DNA from: an uncultured Hungatella sp.
GTDB taxonomy: Bacteria; Bacillota; Clostridia; Lachnospirales; Lachnospiraceae
Length of the DNA stretch: 64,000 nt
NCBI GenBank assembly: GCA_949879795.1
Contig: CATLBR010000006.1
Span: 1 to 64,000 of the forward strand
Direction: 5' to 3'
The notes under the pieces were generated by a model that was given only the letters and a program-made list of their open reading frames with translations, did no database searches and was not told the origin of the DNA. Below, one piece after another: positions 9,921-19,968 of this stretch (positions within the stretch are counted from its first letter, which is position 1; the number at the start of each line of letters is the position of its first letter). Position numbers and translations under genes: made by a program.

Positions 9921-10667
9921 TCAGCCGATACTGCACACGATCTTCTTTATCTCACTGACTATCTCCGTATCCGGGTCCTCAAAAGGCATAAACTCAACCT
10001 GAGGAATATAGCGGCTTGCTGCTATATCGATGCCGGCTGCTTTTTTGGCCCATGTCAGCGCCGCCGCATATCTCCCGTAAAGATAATTCAAATGAAAGCC
10101 GTCTCTCGTGATGCATCTCCCCCCGTCTTTAAAGTAAGGCGTTTCCCTTATTGCCTGTATCACTTCGCCGCTTCTTATAAGAGGAAGACCGTGTCTTTGG
10201 GCCGCGTTTTCGTACGCGTTCTTCAGCGCGCAGAACATCTGCCGCTGGTCTCTGCCGTATCTGGCAAAATGTTCATGGCTGCTGTCCTTTTCATATGCCC
10301 ATGTCTGATTGAGGTATATTTGAGCGTCGGAATGCTCAGCCAAATATTTCAGTATTGCCCCAAGAAACGGTTCGTATGTATCCTCCAGACCGCTGTCGCC
10401 GCTTGCCTGCTGTATGACGATCACATCATACTGTTTTTCGTTTAATATCTCCTCCACAGAAACATATCTGTCGGTTCTCACACCGTTTTTCTGGTACTGA
10501 TATTCCCTGGAATTGCTCTCTATATTTCTCCAATGCCGTTCCAGGGAACAGCCTCCCACATATAAGTTGATCACTTCATTTTCCAGGCCGCCGCTTTCAC
10601 ATATCTGATGAAAAAAATACAGCGCGTCTTCTGAAAAACTGTTTCCTATGGCAAGAATTCTGTACAT
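9921..10667 (-). CDS. SGNH-fold DUF4886-like hydrolase
   Basis: A 248-residue cytoplasmic protein with the DUF4886/SGNH signature: MYRILAIGNSFSEDALY, in which S10 of GNSF is the likely nucleophile, and DGFHLN with D189 and H192 completing a triad. Family members are putative esterases acting on carbohydrate O-acyl groups; direct evidence is scarce. The start at 10667 is chosen because AGGAG is 8-9 nt upstream, whereas the in-frame ATG at 10676 directly abuts that site. It follows the DUF6259-type gene with 14 bp between, in the glycan operon. Confidence 0.75.
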   Translation of the reverse strand: MYRILAIGNSFSEDALYFFHQICESGGLENEVINLYVGGCSLERHWRNIESNSREYQYQKNGVRTDRYVSVEEILNEKQYDVIVIQQASGDSGLEDTYEPFLGAILKYLAEHSDAQIYLNQTWAYEKDSSHEHFARYGRDQRQMFCALKNAYENAAQRHGLPLIRSGEVIQAIRETPYFKDGGRCITRDGFHLNYLYGRYAAALTWAKKAAGIDIAASRYIPQVEFMPFEDPDTEIVSEIKKIVCSIG

Positions 10668-10681
10668 ACCATACATCTCCT

Positions 10682-12670
10682 CTAAGCAAGTTCACAAAAG
10701 CCGACAGAGTTGGGTTCCAGTACAACCGTTTTTCGCTTTCCCTCTTCTGTACATAAGGTAAACTCAACCGCATCTGAAGCCGTATTCCAGCAGGCAACGC
10801 CCAGGCAGCCGTCTTCTCTGCGATACCCTGCGCACCGCACGAATTGACTGCTGACCGTATATCCCACTGTGTCTACAAAACGCCCCCGGATCATGTAGTC
10901 CCCATGTTTCCTGCGCAGAGCGATGGCCTCCTTCATATAGCTGATATAGTCCGGTATCTCGCCGGGCAGACCCAGACAGCGGAAAATAGACAGGTCAAAG
11001 GCAAAACCCATGATAAACGAGTAATTGATATTCTCCCGATAGTTCGTCTCGTCCATAGCCATATTTCGATTGGTCAGTACATTCTCCGGGAACGTATAGC
11101 GGTACAGCTGACAGAACGCTGTGCCGTCATATGCCGTTCTCGGGCTGGAATGTATAAAGTCCATATGCTGGGCATAGATGTCCACCATATACTCCATGGA
11201 CGTGATCTTATCCTGGCCATAGCTCTTCACCAGCTGCCTCAGCTGAGCGTACTTATCCTCTTTGCCGCAGTGGGAGTGGCTGGGCTTCTTGTGAGGATGA
11301 TCTTTTGCATAGCAGAAATTGGCATTTCTTCCTCCCAAATCATAGAGAACGCCGTCTGCCCCCAGATCCATGCAGTATTTAGTGACATCCAGCATCTTCT
11401 GCTGCCATTCCGGGACAGAGGGACACGCCGCGTACATAGGCATGGGCGGATTGCAGATCTTCCGGTAAGTCCCCTCCCCGCAGTATGTCTCTGAAAAAGG
11501 CAGTTCCTCATTCCAGATGGTCCTGAGAGTACATCGATCCCCGCCCTGGAATCGATAAAAGTCGCTCTGATGATCAATGAGATAGTAGCTGAGGAATAAA
11601 AGCACCCTGCCTCCCTTTGAATGGACATAATCGATGCCTTTCTGAAGCATCTCCCTGCCTCCCATATCGTCAGCTAATTCATAGTCCGGCCACATTCGGG
11701 CAAATCCGCCCTTTTCCCATCCCAGAAGGAACAGTGTATTGATACCTGCCTTCTGGGCCTCGTCGAAAAGCATGGGAATCTGGGAGTAATCCCAGTTCAC
11801 TTCCCCGTGGTGAGGTTTCATGATCACCCGCAGCCATCCCTGGAACTCTGCCGCCCATGACGGGATCTCCGGTTTCTTCCATCCTGTAGATATCAGCCAT
11901 CTCCGATAGATGTCAGCGCCCGTATGCCAGTCTCCCTCGTGCAGAATGATTACAACCGGAGCACTCTCCCATGTCTCTCCCGGGTCACAGAACGGATATT
12001 TGATTACACCGAGACGCAGAGTGTTCTGCCTCATGTTCCGCTCCGCTCTCAGACATACAGTCTGATGAGTCGTATCATGACTGCCTATATACAGACCCTC
12101 CCGCTCATTATACCAGTCAATCCACTGCATGGAACCCAGGCCCGGATATAACACATTCAAATCTGTGTGGTTCTGCTCCGGCATCTCATACGGGCGGAAA
12201 CCGGAATTCATGGACAGGCGGACAAATGCAGGATTTTTGACCCTGTGCCCCAGGGTATGCGGCCACACCAGATAGTCGTCCTGGCCTTCCCGGATCTTCT
12301 GCGCCCCCGCCACCGGCGTCAGCTGCCATTCGATCAGCTGCACATCGCTGCGGTTCTCCATAAAAGTGGTGACGCAGATCCCTTCCCCTTTGGCCCGAAA
12401 ACAAATCTTCAGCGTTACATCCAGCACCCGGTCGTCACTTTTCAACCTGTCATAACACAAGGTCAGACTGTTTTCTTCCTGAAGTACAATGACATCCTGA
12501 TTTTCTCCGTAGATCGTGCGCTCTGCCCTGCTCCCCTCACTGTAGATCAGTCTCCACATGGCATCCGGAATTTTTACATATTCTCCGCCTGTTCTGGTAT
12601 TTACCAGAGAGCACAGTTTCCCCTTCTCGTCTATAGAAAGAATAAAATTATTTCCACTTAATGTATACAT
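10682..12670 (-). CDS. DUF6259-type putative glycoside hydrolase
   Basis: A 662-residue cytoplasmic protein with an N-terminal beta-sandwich (FILSIDEKGKLCSLVNTRTG), a TIM-barrel middle (GINTLFLLGWEKGGFARMWP) and a small C-terminal beta domain, the layout of alpha-galactosidase-like clan D/DUF6259 proteins. Candidate catalytic acids are the aspartate in LGADGVLYDLGG and the glutamate in KITSMEYMVD; this is inference. The start is ATG 12670 (MYTLSGNNF), which has GGAGG 8 nt upstream; an ATG at 12691 lacks one. It follows the LplC-type permease by 27 bp. Substrate unknown. Confidence 0.75.
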   Translation of the reverse strand: MYTLSGNNFILSIDEKGKLCSLVNTRTGGEYVKIPDAMWRLIYSEGSRAERTIYGENQDVIVLQEENSLTLCYDRLKSDDRVLDVTLKICFRAKGEGICVTTFMENRSDVQLIEWQLTPVAGAQKIREGQDDYLVWPHTLGHRVKNPAFVRLSMNSGFRPYEMPEQNHTDLNVLYPGLGSMQWIDWYNEREGLYIGSHDTTHQTVCLRAERNMRQNTLRLGVIKYPFCDPGETWESAPVVIILHEGDWHTGADIYRRWLISTGWKKPEIPSWAAEFQGWLRVIMKPHHGEVNWDYSQIPMLFDEAQKAGINTLFLLGWEKGGFARMWPDYELADDMGGREMLQKGIDYVHSKGGRVLLFLSYYLIDHQSDFYRFQGGDRCTLRTIWNEELPFSETYCGEGTYRKICNPPMPMYAACPSVPEWQQKMLDVTKYCMDLGADGVLYDLGGRNANFCYAKDHPHKKPSHSHCGKEDKYAQLRQLVKSYGQDKITSMEYMVDIYAQHMDFIHSSPRTAYDGTAFCQLYRYTFPENVLTNRNMAMDETNYRENINYSFIMGFAFDLSIFRCLGLPGEIPDYISYMKEAIALRRKHGDYMIRGRFVDTVGYTVSSQFVRCAGYRREDGCLGVACWNTASDAVEFTLCTEEGKRKTVVLEPNSVGFCELA

Positions 12671-12697
12671 GTTCATTACCTCCGTCTTCATCTTCTG

Positions 12698-13597
12698 TCA
12701 GCCCTTCACCGCACCGATCATGACACCTTTGACAAAATGCTTCTGCACAAAAGGATAGATGATCAGCATAGGTATTGTCGACACCACAATCAAAGAATAC
12801 TTCAGAATATGTTCAATGCCGAACACTGGACCGCCCGACATATTATCTATCATCATCTCCGCGTCTACTTTGCTGGCGATGAGAATCTCCCTCAGGAAAA
12901 TCTGCAGAGGGTACAGCTGATCCTTGGACAGATACATAAACGCATTGAAGTACGCGTTCCAGTGAGCCACGGCATAATACAGAGTGATAACCGCAAAAAT
13001 CGATTTTGACAGAGGCAGCACTACCTCAAGAAGATATTTGATGTCACTGCACCCGTCAATCTGAGCCGCCTCCAAAAGCTCCTGCGGAATCGAACTCTGG
13101 AAAAAAGTTCTCATGATAATCATGTTATACACGGCGATGGCTCCGGGAAGCAGCATGGCCCACACCGTGTTCAGTATACCCAGATTTCTGACCAGGAGGT
13201 AGTTGGGAATCATACCTCCGCTGAAAATCATGGTAAAGGTAAACAGCATCATGATCGGCCCCTGGCCCGGCATATCCCTTCTGGAAAGAGGGTACGCGGC
13301 AAGGGTGGTCATGAAAATATTGATCATGGTGCCGAAAACCGTGTAAAACGCCGAGTTGCGCACTCCCAGGAGCACTTTCTTATTCCTGAATACCGCCTTG
13401 TACCCCTCCAGAGAAAACTCTGTGGGAAACAATACCACATCCCCTGCCATGACAGACTCCGGTGTGGAAAATGAACAGGAGACCACATAGATCAACGGAT
13501 ATAATACGATCAGCCCTATCAGTGCCAGAAAAACGGTAACCACTGCGTAAAACGTTTTGTCTCCTATGGACAACTGTACTTTTTTCCCTTTCCCCAT
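12698..13597 (-). CDS. Carbohydrate ABC transporter permease, LplC/YtcP type
   Basis: A 299-residue inner permease of the CUT1 class with six predicted membrane segments. The coupling EAA loop reads EAAQIDGCSDIKYLLEVVLP, and the sequence ends HFVKGVMIGAVKG, the standard LplC C-terminus. No ATPase gene is present in this operon, as usual for LplABC-type systems that share a genomic MsmK-like ATPase. It follows the LplB-type permease with a 16-bp gap. Confidence 0.93.
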   Translation of the reverse strand: MGKGKKVQLSIGDKTFYAVVTVFLALIGLIVLYPLIYVVSCSFSTPESVMAGDVVLFPTEFSLEGYKAVFRNKKVLLGVRNSAFYTVFGTMINIFMTTLAAYPLSRRDMPGQGPIMMLFTFTMIFSGGMIPNYLLVRNLGILNTVWAMLLPGAIAVYNMIIMRTFFQSSIPQELLEAAQIDGCSDIKYLLEVVLPLSKSIFAVITLYYAVAHWNAYFNAFMYLSKDQLYPLQIFLREILIASKVDAEMMIDNMSGGPVFGIEHILKYSLIVVSTIPMLIIYPFVQKHFVKGVMIGAVKG

Positions 13598-13613
13598 ATT
13601 CCATTTCCCTCCT

Positions 13614-14534
13614 TTACCACAGACTTGTCTCGCTGAGTTTTTTCGAAATCCGGTTCACGATCAGGATCAGGATCAGGTTGATAACCGAGTTAAACATTCC
13701 TGCCGCTGTGGAGAACGAGAAATCAGGGATACCTGCGCCAAATGCCTTCTTGTACACGTAGGTGGAGAGTACCTCCGAATATCTCAGGTTTAAACTGTTC
13801 TGTAACAGGAACACCTTCTCAAATCCCACATTCATGACCTTTCCTGCATCCATGATCAGAAGGATCGTAGCAGTGGGAAGAATAGACGGGATATCGATAT
13901 ACCATACCCGCTGCAGCCTGGAGGCCCCATCTATCTGAGCCGCCTCGTGAAGCTGCTGATCCGAGTTGGCCAGCGCCGCCACATAGATGATGGAGCCCCA
14001 CCCCGCGCTCTGCCAGATACCGGACCACACATAGAGATGAGGAAACGCGGCGGGATTGCCCAGAATATCGACCGGCCTGGATCCTGTTATCATCTGGCAG
14101 ACAGTACCGTACAGACCGACGATGGGATTCACCAGCTGCATAAGCATACCCACCAGAACCACCACGGAGATAAAATGGGGAATATAGGTGAGGGTCTGTA
14201 TGGTCTTTTTAAAAATACCGTTGGTCATGATATTCAGCGACAAAGCCAGAACGATGGGAATGACAAACCCTACGCTCAGCTGATAGAGACTGATTCTCAG
14301 GGTGTTCACCAGCAGACTGGTAAACTGCCTGTCAGCGAAAAATTTTCTGAAATTGTCCAGACCCACCCATGGGCTGCCCCACATACCTGCTCTGTTGGAA
14401 AAATTTCTGAAAGCGATCTGCAGCCCCGCCATAGGGACATATCTGAAAATCATCAACCAGATCATAGGCAGAATCAGAAGCAGATAAAGCTGTCTGGCCC
14501 TCCAGATCCTTTTTTTTAAATTCCTTTTCGGCAT
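13614..14534 (-). CDS. Carbohydrate ABC transporter permease, LplB type
   Basis: A permease of about 306 residues with six membrane segments and an EAA loop HEAAQIDGASRLQRVWYIDIP. The start ATG 14534 has AGGAGG 9 nt upstream; the preceding codon TTG (14537) is an alternative. The partner permease follows directly and the binding lipoprotein is encoded upstream, separated by a hairpin. The family imports complex oligosaccharides. Confidence 0.93.
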   Translation of the reverse strand: MPKRNLKKRIWRARQLYLLLILPMIWLMIFRYVPMAGLQIAFRNFSNRAGMWGSPWVGLDNFRKFFADRQFTSLLVNTLRISLYQLSVGFVIPIVLALSLNIMTNGIFKKTIQTLTYIPHFISVVVLVGMLMQLVNPIVGLYGTVCQMITGSRPVDILGNPAAFPHLYVWSGIWQSAGWGSIIYVAALANSDQQLHEAAQIDGASRLQRVWYIDIPSILPTATILLIMDAGKVMNVGFEKVFLLQNSLNLRYSEVLSTYVYKKAFGAGIPDFSFSTAAGMFNSVINLILILIVNRISKKLSETSLW

Positions 14535-14577
14535 CAAAACTATCCTCCTTCCATCTTGTCCAGCATTAACTTAAAAT

Positions 14578-14616
14578 GGGTATCCCTCAAGTCATTTTCT
14601 GACTTTCAGGATACCC
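14578..14616 (-). terminator. Intercistronic hairpin between binding protein and permeases
   Basis: On the minus strand arms GGGTATCC / GGATACCC enclose an inner stem AAGTCA / TGACTT, followed by a weak ATTTT. It lies 8 bp past the binding-protein stop, before lplB. Such hairpins in ABC operons commonly act as partial terminators or mRNA stabilisers that raise binding-protein output; that role is inferred here. Confidence 0.65.
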
Positions 14617-14623
14617 GTCTCCA

Positions 14624-16465
14624 TTATTTCTGCCAGCCCTTCTGTGAAAGTTCAAGGTATCTGGACAGACCTATTGTATCCAGTTCTTTCAGATAAGTAT
14701 CCCACTCGGCCTCTACATCTGCCCTTCCGGTGAACCAGGTTGTCAGCTTCTCGAATACATACGTATCCAACTCCTGATAAATGGTTTCGGCCTCCACGGA
14801 ATCTTCCAGACTGGCGTAATTGATCTTGGTAACCGGCTCCTCAGGAATAAGATCTACAATATCTGTCAGATACTGCGCCAGCGTGTACTCGTTAGCAGGA
14901 TTGCTCAGAGTTTCCTCGTCAAATTCCAGAAGCGCCGCATAGTAACCGCCTGCAACCTCCCCTGTTCTGAATGCAACCGTCTGATTCATCCAGTGGATAT
15001 TGGAAGGCACACGCCATGTGGTCTTCATCTCATAGATGTATGCAGGATATCCTGCAAAGATCGCATTTTCCCAATCGTACTCTACAGGTCTTCCCACTCT
15101 CTCAGATACCTGGCGCTCGATTTCTTCCTCGTCCAAATTGGTTACATAATCCCAGTTTTCTCCCTGTTTTCCCCAGCGGTTTGTGATTACAAAGTCTTCC
15201 CTGCACATGAGATCCAGAACTCTGAACGCTACCTCCGGGTGCTCGCAGTCCGCGGTAATATAGGCCTTTGCCTGAGGTACATCCGGAGCCCAGGCTATAG
15301 ATGAGAATCCGTCCGGTCCCTTGAGAGGCTCCAAAAGCCGCCAGTCTTTCTTGCTGGGATGGTCACTGGAAATAAAGTCCGTATTATAATAGCTCCACGC
15401 GCCTACAATCTGGTCTCCGTTGGAATTCAGAATTGACTGGAACGTCTCTGCGTCCTGGGTAAAGGATACCGGGTCATACAGACCTTCCTGAACCAGTTTG
15501 GATATATATTTCACCCCTTCTTTCCAGCCGTCCTGGGTGTAGGATACGGACAGCTGTCCATCCTCTGAAACCAGGAATTTTTTCTTGTTTGAAGAATGGG
15601 TAAATGCGTTCATAATATATTCCCATGCCATGGCGCCGTACTTATCATAGGGCATCTCGCTTCCTAAAAGAGGAATCTCATCTGCCTTGCCGTTGCCGTT
15701 GGGATCCTGAGTCTTGAAAGCATAAAGCATCTGATAAAACTCTTCCGTTGTCGTAGGAGCTTCCAGATTCAGAGCGTCCAGCCATGGCTGATACACCCAC
15801 ATTCTGCAGTAGGGCGGATTGGTGGTACTCTCGAAATAGGAGGGGAATGACCACACATGGCCGTCACTGGTCCTCATATACTCCACGATGTCCAGCTTGG
15901 AATTTTCATAAACTCTTTTATAGCCTTCTGCCGTGTAATAAGAACTATTTTCAAAATAATCCTCCAGTGGAATGATGTATCCTTCTTCGCCCCAGCTCAT
16001 GGCCTGCGCATCTGAATGACTCCATGAAATGATATCGGGAAGTTTCTCTCCCCCCGCAATCATCATCTGCAGTTTCTCGGTAGCCTCGTCTCCTGACGGG
16101 AATAATACAAACTCAAAATCAATGTTGGCAGCGTCCTCCACCATCTTCGTGTAATAGTTCGTGTCATAATCTTCAACATAGGCGTTCTTCTGAAGGCCAA
16201 TGGTGATAGTCACCTTTTCCTTGCACACCGGTTCAGCTCCCGGCTCATTGAGAATCGGGTCATGTTCAAATCCGCCGGCTGCCTCCGAAGTCCCTCCTCC
16301 GGCTGCCTGAGTTCCGCCAGCCTGGGTTCCTCCTGCCTGGGCTCCTCCTGCTGCAGGGGTCTGATCTGTCTCCTTGCCGGAGCTGCCGCACCCGGACAGC
16401 AGCGACACTGACATTGCTGTCATCAATACTGCCGCCAATAACTTCTTAATTGTTCTGTGTTTCAT
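14624..16465 (-). CDS. Extracellular solute-binding lipoprotein (LplA/YtcQ type)
   Basis: A 613-residue lipoprotein that captures sugar outside the membrane for the LplBC permeases. The signal peptide MKHRTIKKLLAAVLMTAMSV ends in lipobox LLSGC with the lipidated cysteine at residue 26. A low-complexity Gly/Ala/Gln spacer (AGGTQAGGTQ repeats, residues about 37-62) precedes a type I binding-protein fold. Start 16465 has GGAGGAGG just upstream. The gene begins 20 bp inside the end of the SGNH esterase gene, suggesting translational coupling. A hairpin follows the stop. Confidence 0.92.
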   Translation of the reverse strand: MKHRTIKKLLAAVLMTAMSVSLLSGCGSSGKETDQTPAAGGAQAGGTQAGGTQAAGGGTSEAAGGFEHDPILNEPGAEPVCKEKVTITIGLQKNAYVEDYDTNYYTKMVEDAANIDFEFVLFPSGDEATEKLQMMIAGGEKLPDIISWSHSDAQAMSWGEEGYIIPLEDYFENSSYYTAEGYKRVYENSKLDIVEYMRTSDGHVWSFPSYFESTTNPPYCRMWVYQPWLDALNLEAPTTTEEFYQMLYAFKTQDPNGNGKADEIPLLGSEMPYDKYGAMAWEYIMNAFTHSSNKKKFLVSEDGQLSVSYTQDGWKEGVKYISKLVQEGLYDPVSFTQDAETFQSILNSNGDQIVGAWSYYNTDFISSDHPSKKDWRLLEPLKGPDGFSSIAWAPDVPQAKAYITADCEHPEVAFRVLDLMCREDFVITNRWGKQGENWDYVTNLDEEEIERQVSERVGRPVEYDWENAIFAGYPAYIYEMKTTWRVPSNIHWMNQTVAFRTGEVAGGYYAALLEFDEETLSNPANEYTLAQYLTDIVDLIPEEPVTKINYASLEDSVEAETIYQELDTYVFEKLTTWFTGRADVEAEWDTYLKELDTIGLSRYLELSQKGWQK

Positions 16466-17495
16466 GAAACCCTCCTCCTTCTTGTGAAATACCCAGCATT
16501 TGGGCAACTACCGGCCCTATCTTCATAGCCATGCGATAGGAACCTAAATCATTGGGATGAATCCCGTCTCTGGTACAGTTGCAGCAATAATCTCCTTCCA
16601 GCAATGTCCTCCCGTCAATAAATGCCACATTTCTGTCACCGTTAGCCCTGGCGTATTCACAGGTCTCACGCACGATCTCCAACCGCCTCATATTGTCTTT
16701 ACTGCGGTCGGTTATGATATCCGGTCTTGAGATCATGATATAAGGAATGTCCGGATGAGCGCTTCGGATCGTCTTGTACATGGGCAGATGTGTCTGCTCC
16801 AGCTCCTTGGCGCTCTCGGCATTGTGGTCATAATCGCACACAAATCCGCACATATCCAGTCCTGCCATGTACTCTGCCATGGCCCTCTCTCCTCTTGCGT
16901 TTCCCGCAAACCCCAGGTTCAGGTAATTCAGGTTATATCTCTGAGATATCATAGATACATAACAGCTGCCGGGACGGCTGGCCCAGGCTCCCTGAGTAAT
17001 TGAAGAACCGTAAAATACCACCGGTCTTTCATTTCTGTATGGCACACCTGCTTCGACCTTGGCGTCTGAATCGATTCCGATCTCCAGTCCGTGAAGGTTC
17101 CCGATATAAGGAAAATTCAATGTATAAGGAATCATCTCGTTTCCATCTGATATCGTCACCTGTCTGGACTCAAATTTTCCGTCACATATAAAGCACTCCT
17201 GTCTTCGGAATCCCGCCGCGAAGATTTCCCGATTTTCTTTCTCATCTACACGGAAAAGGTCAAATCCCACTCCTCTGCTCTGAGAAACGATTGCTCTGAC
17301 AGCCATGGTCTTTGAATTAGTACAAAAACGGATTCGTCCGCCGGCAGGATTGCTGTATAGTTCTGTCACTCCTGCGCTTACCTTCTCTGCCACGTTCAGA
17401 GGAAGACGTTCAAACTGATGATTTGTCCCATAGATGGCAAATATCGGCAGTTTATAATCAATCCACTTTTTGTCGTCATTTTCACCTGGCCTCAT
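16446..17495 (-). CDS. SGNH/GDSL hydrolase with N-terminal GxDLY domain
   Basis: A 349-residue putative carbohydrate esterase. The N-terminal jelly-roll domain carries the GxDLY-like motif VGFDLFR (residues 76-82). The C-terminal SGNH_hydro_2 domain carries FYGSSITQGA with nucleophile S164, the GFAGNARG block with G196 and N199, and DGIHPND with D310 and H313. No signal peptide is visible. The start has AGGAGG 6 nt upstream. It heads the structural operon and overlaps the binding lipoprotein gene. Deacylation of the imported glycan is the likely role. Confidence 0.87.
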   Translation of the reverse strand: MRPGENDDKKWIDYKLPIFAIYGTNHQFERLPLNVAEKVSAGVTELYSNPAGGRIRFCTNSKTMAVRAIVSQSRGVGFDLFRVDEKENREIFAAGFRRQECFICDGKFESRQVTISDGNEMIPYTLNFPYIGNLHGLEIGIDSDAKVEAGVPYRNERPVVFYGSSITQGAWASRPGSCYVSMISQRYNLNYLNLGFAGNARGERAMAEYMAGLDMCGFVCDYDHNAESAKELEQTHLPMYKTIRSAHPDIPYIMISRPDIITDRSKDNMRRLEIVRETCEYARANGDRNVAFIDGRTLLEGDYCCNCTRDGIHPNDLGSYRMAMKIGPVVAQMLGISQEGGGFHETQNN

Positions 17496-17612
17496 ATTTT
17501 CCTCCTTTCATCACTCTGCATCTCTGATATCTGATACCCGCATTGTAACAGATTATCTCTCAGATAAAAATCATAATTTCTTTCTGATTCCGGAATATTC
17601 CCCTCTTTTCTC

Positions 17613-19721
17613 TTATAATTTTTCCGCCTGTACTGCTTTTTTATTGGTTTCCTTCCATTTTCCCGGCGCCAGGCCATATAATTTCTTAAAGGACTTATAA
17701 AAAGCATCTACCGTATTGTATCCCACCGTCTCCGCAACCCTGGCCATGCTCATATCCGTCTCCATGATGTACTGTTCCGCTTTTTTCATCCGCATCGTCT
17801 CCACATACACACCAAAATTTTTTCCTGTCTGCTCTTTAAAAAGTGTGGAAAAATATTTATCTGATAATTCAAAATGTTGTGCAGCATAACTCACGCACAT
17901 ATCCTTGTTTGTATAATTTTCCTCTACAAATCGAATCATTTTCTGGCAAAATGCATTCTTACTGTCAATCTTATTTTTTCCGATGCAGTCACACAGATAA
18001 CAGCCGACTCTCTCCAGTGAGTCTATCAGCTCGATCACAGACTTATCGCTTCTATAAAACAGTTCTGAAGTCTCCTTCTCATGCTGTTCCGTCTCATCCC
18101 ATATTCTGGCAATAGGATTCTGAACTTCAAAAAAAAACTGCATAATCTCATTTTCCGAATACCAGTTTGTCCTGACAACATAGGAGCGTACTTTTTGAAA
18201 CAGGGCCTGAAGAGATTCCTTTTCTTCCGCGCTGATCAAATCATAGATCCTGTTTCCCAGATTTAGTTTAAATACCTTCTCCCGTATATCTATGGGCTTT
18301 TGATATCGCTTCATCCTGCTGTCGTACTGGTCCGCGGCCTGGCGGTTCATCAGCCGTGCCTGCTGGTAACAGAGCTGCACGTTTTCCACTCCCGCGCCTA
18401 CAGAGCTGATGCCGATATATATATCCAGTTCTTCCTCCAAAAGCTCCTGCATTTTTTTAGAGATTTCGCTCAGGTCCATCGCCCTGTCATTTTCAATCTT
18501 GATAATATAATTCCGTTCATTCCGCCCGGTACTCAGCCCGATACAGGAGAATGATCTGCAGATAAACTCCTCGATCCTATAAAATACCTCCAGAATTTCG
18601 CCTTCCTGCTCCAGTCTCGTTCCGATACAAGCGACACAGTAAAATTCCATATCCCAGCGCAGATAATTCTCAAGATCTTCCTTTTCCTTTGAAGAATATA
18701 CTCCGTTGAGCAAAAGTTTTTCCATAATATTCCCGGAAATTGACTCCTTGAGTGTCTCCAGCTCTTCCAAAACAACCCCCATATTCCTCGCCCGGCTGAC
18801 AGCCCAGAAGACACAGAACAGAATCATTCCCATCACGGCAACCGCGATGTAGACGGTTATCACCCGGTTTACATCGCTGATTCCCTGGCTGATGGTGGCA
18901 TTGGCTATCCCTAAGGTCAGGTAAAGTCCGCTGCCCGGCACCGGTACTTGAAATACCGTATAATGCTCTCCAGCCAGCCTCACACGTTTCTTCTCATATG
19001 TGCCCTGGGGCAAAACCTCCCCTTCATAGTTTTCCCGGTACAGAATCTCCCCATAGCGGTCCGCAATATAGGCGAAATCGGACGGATTTTCATTGTCCAA
19101 TCCAAACATTGTGCTGATTTTCGGCCGGTCCATGGTAAATATCAGAGCAGCATCATAGGCAAAGCGATTATCACCTACTATTTTCGAAATGCCGATGATC
19201 TCTCCCCCTTCTTCTCCCTGGGCTTCCGCCACATACTGGATTCCCCTCTTGTCTTCGAAGACCATCTGCTGAAATTCCTCATAGCCCATTCCGTTTCTGC
19301 TGTATTTCTCATATTCCTGTTTTCCGGGACTTGTCAAGATTGTTTTTCTAGAAATAATAACCGGATTATATCGAAATATCATGTATTCGCTGAATTCTTC
19401 GCCGTTAAGGTGAAAACAACTGTTAAAAAAATCTTTCGTTCGAAGCAGGTCCAGAGTATTGGCGGCCGACGGCTCTCCTTCGATGGCGGCAGTTCTCCGT
19501 ACATATATGTTGCTCCCCAGCATTTCCGCTCCCTTGATCATCTTATAAATCTGTTCATCCAGATATGCGGCCTCCTTCTCCAGACTGTTGTACCGCTCGA
19601 TCAGAATCCGTTCTTTCGTACCTCTGTACATGGTTATATACATGGGAACCATCAGCAACAGGAAAACACCCAAAATACACAAATAAATTCTTATATACCT
19701 TTTTACTAATTTTTCACTCAT
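17613..19721 (-). CDS. Membrane-bound AraC-family regulator of the glycan operon
   Basis: A 702-residue one-component regulator. Membrane segments near residues 12-32 and 290-310 flank an extracytoplasmic sensor region (Cache-like by position). The cytoplasmic part ends in an AraC double HTH (about 595-690): MIRFVEENYTNKDMCVSYAA, then FELSDKYFSTLFKEQTG and VAETVGYNTVDAFYKSFKK. This layout is standard for regulators placed beside LplABC operons in Firmicutes, where an external sugar or binding protein is thought to signal. It ends 118 bp upstream of the SGNH gene on the same strand. Confidence 0.9.
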   Translation of the reverse strand: MSEKLVKRYIRIYLCILGVFLLLMVPMYITMYRGTKERILIERYNSLEKEAAYLDEQIYKMIKGAEMLGSNIYVRRTAAIEGEPSAANTLDLLRTKDFFNSCFHLNGEEFSEYMIFRYNPVIISRKTILTSPGKQEYEKYSRNGMGYEEFQQMVFEDKRGIQYVAEAQGEEGGEIIGISKIVGDNRFAYDAALIFTMDRPKISTMFGLDNENPSDFAYIADRYGEILYRENYEGEVLPQGTYEKKRVRLAGEHYTVFQVPVPGSGLYLTLGIANATISQGISDVNRVITVYIAVAVMGMILFCVFWAVSRARNMGVVLEELETLKESISGNIMEKLLLNGVYSSKEKEDLENYLRWDMEFYCVACIGTRLEQEGEILEVFYRIEEFICRSFSCIGLSTGRNERNYIIKIENDRAMDLSEISKKMQELLEEELDIYIGISSVGAGVENVQLCYQQARLMNRQAADQYDSRMKRYQKPIDIREKVFKLNLGNRIYDLISAEEKESLQALFQKVRSYVVRTNWYSENEIMQFFFEVQNPIARIWDETEQHEKETSELFYRSDKSVIELIDSLERVGCYLCDCIGKNKIDSKNAFCQKMIRFVEENYTNKDMCVSYAAQHFELSDKYFSTLFKEQTGKNFGVYVETMRMKKAEQYIMETDMSMARVAETVGYNTVDAFYKSFKKLYGLAPGKWKETNKKAVQAEKL

Positions 19722-19859
19722 ACTATTTCCTTTTTTTATTGAAATATCACTATTTTCATAGTAAATTTTATCATAAGACCATGGAAAATGGTATTATAAA
19801 ATTCTTCCTGAGTTGGAAAATTCCCCTTTTTACAGAAATCACAGGATAAGACAGCAGAT

Positions 19860-19901
19860 ATAAAAATAACCACCTGCCTCTCATGGAAGATGATGGTTAT
19901 T
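19860..19901 (-). terminator. Terminator of the M20/acetyltransferase operon
   Basis: Arms AATAACCA / TGGTTATT followed on the minus strand by TTTTTATA, 68 bp past the stop of the last acetyltransferase gene. The remaining gap up to 19968 shows nothing else. Confidence 0.7.
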
Positions 19902-19968
19902 GATACATTTTTAATAAATTTTCACTTTTCAATATCTCACGAACCTGCTTGATTTCATTGACGGCAGC

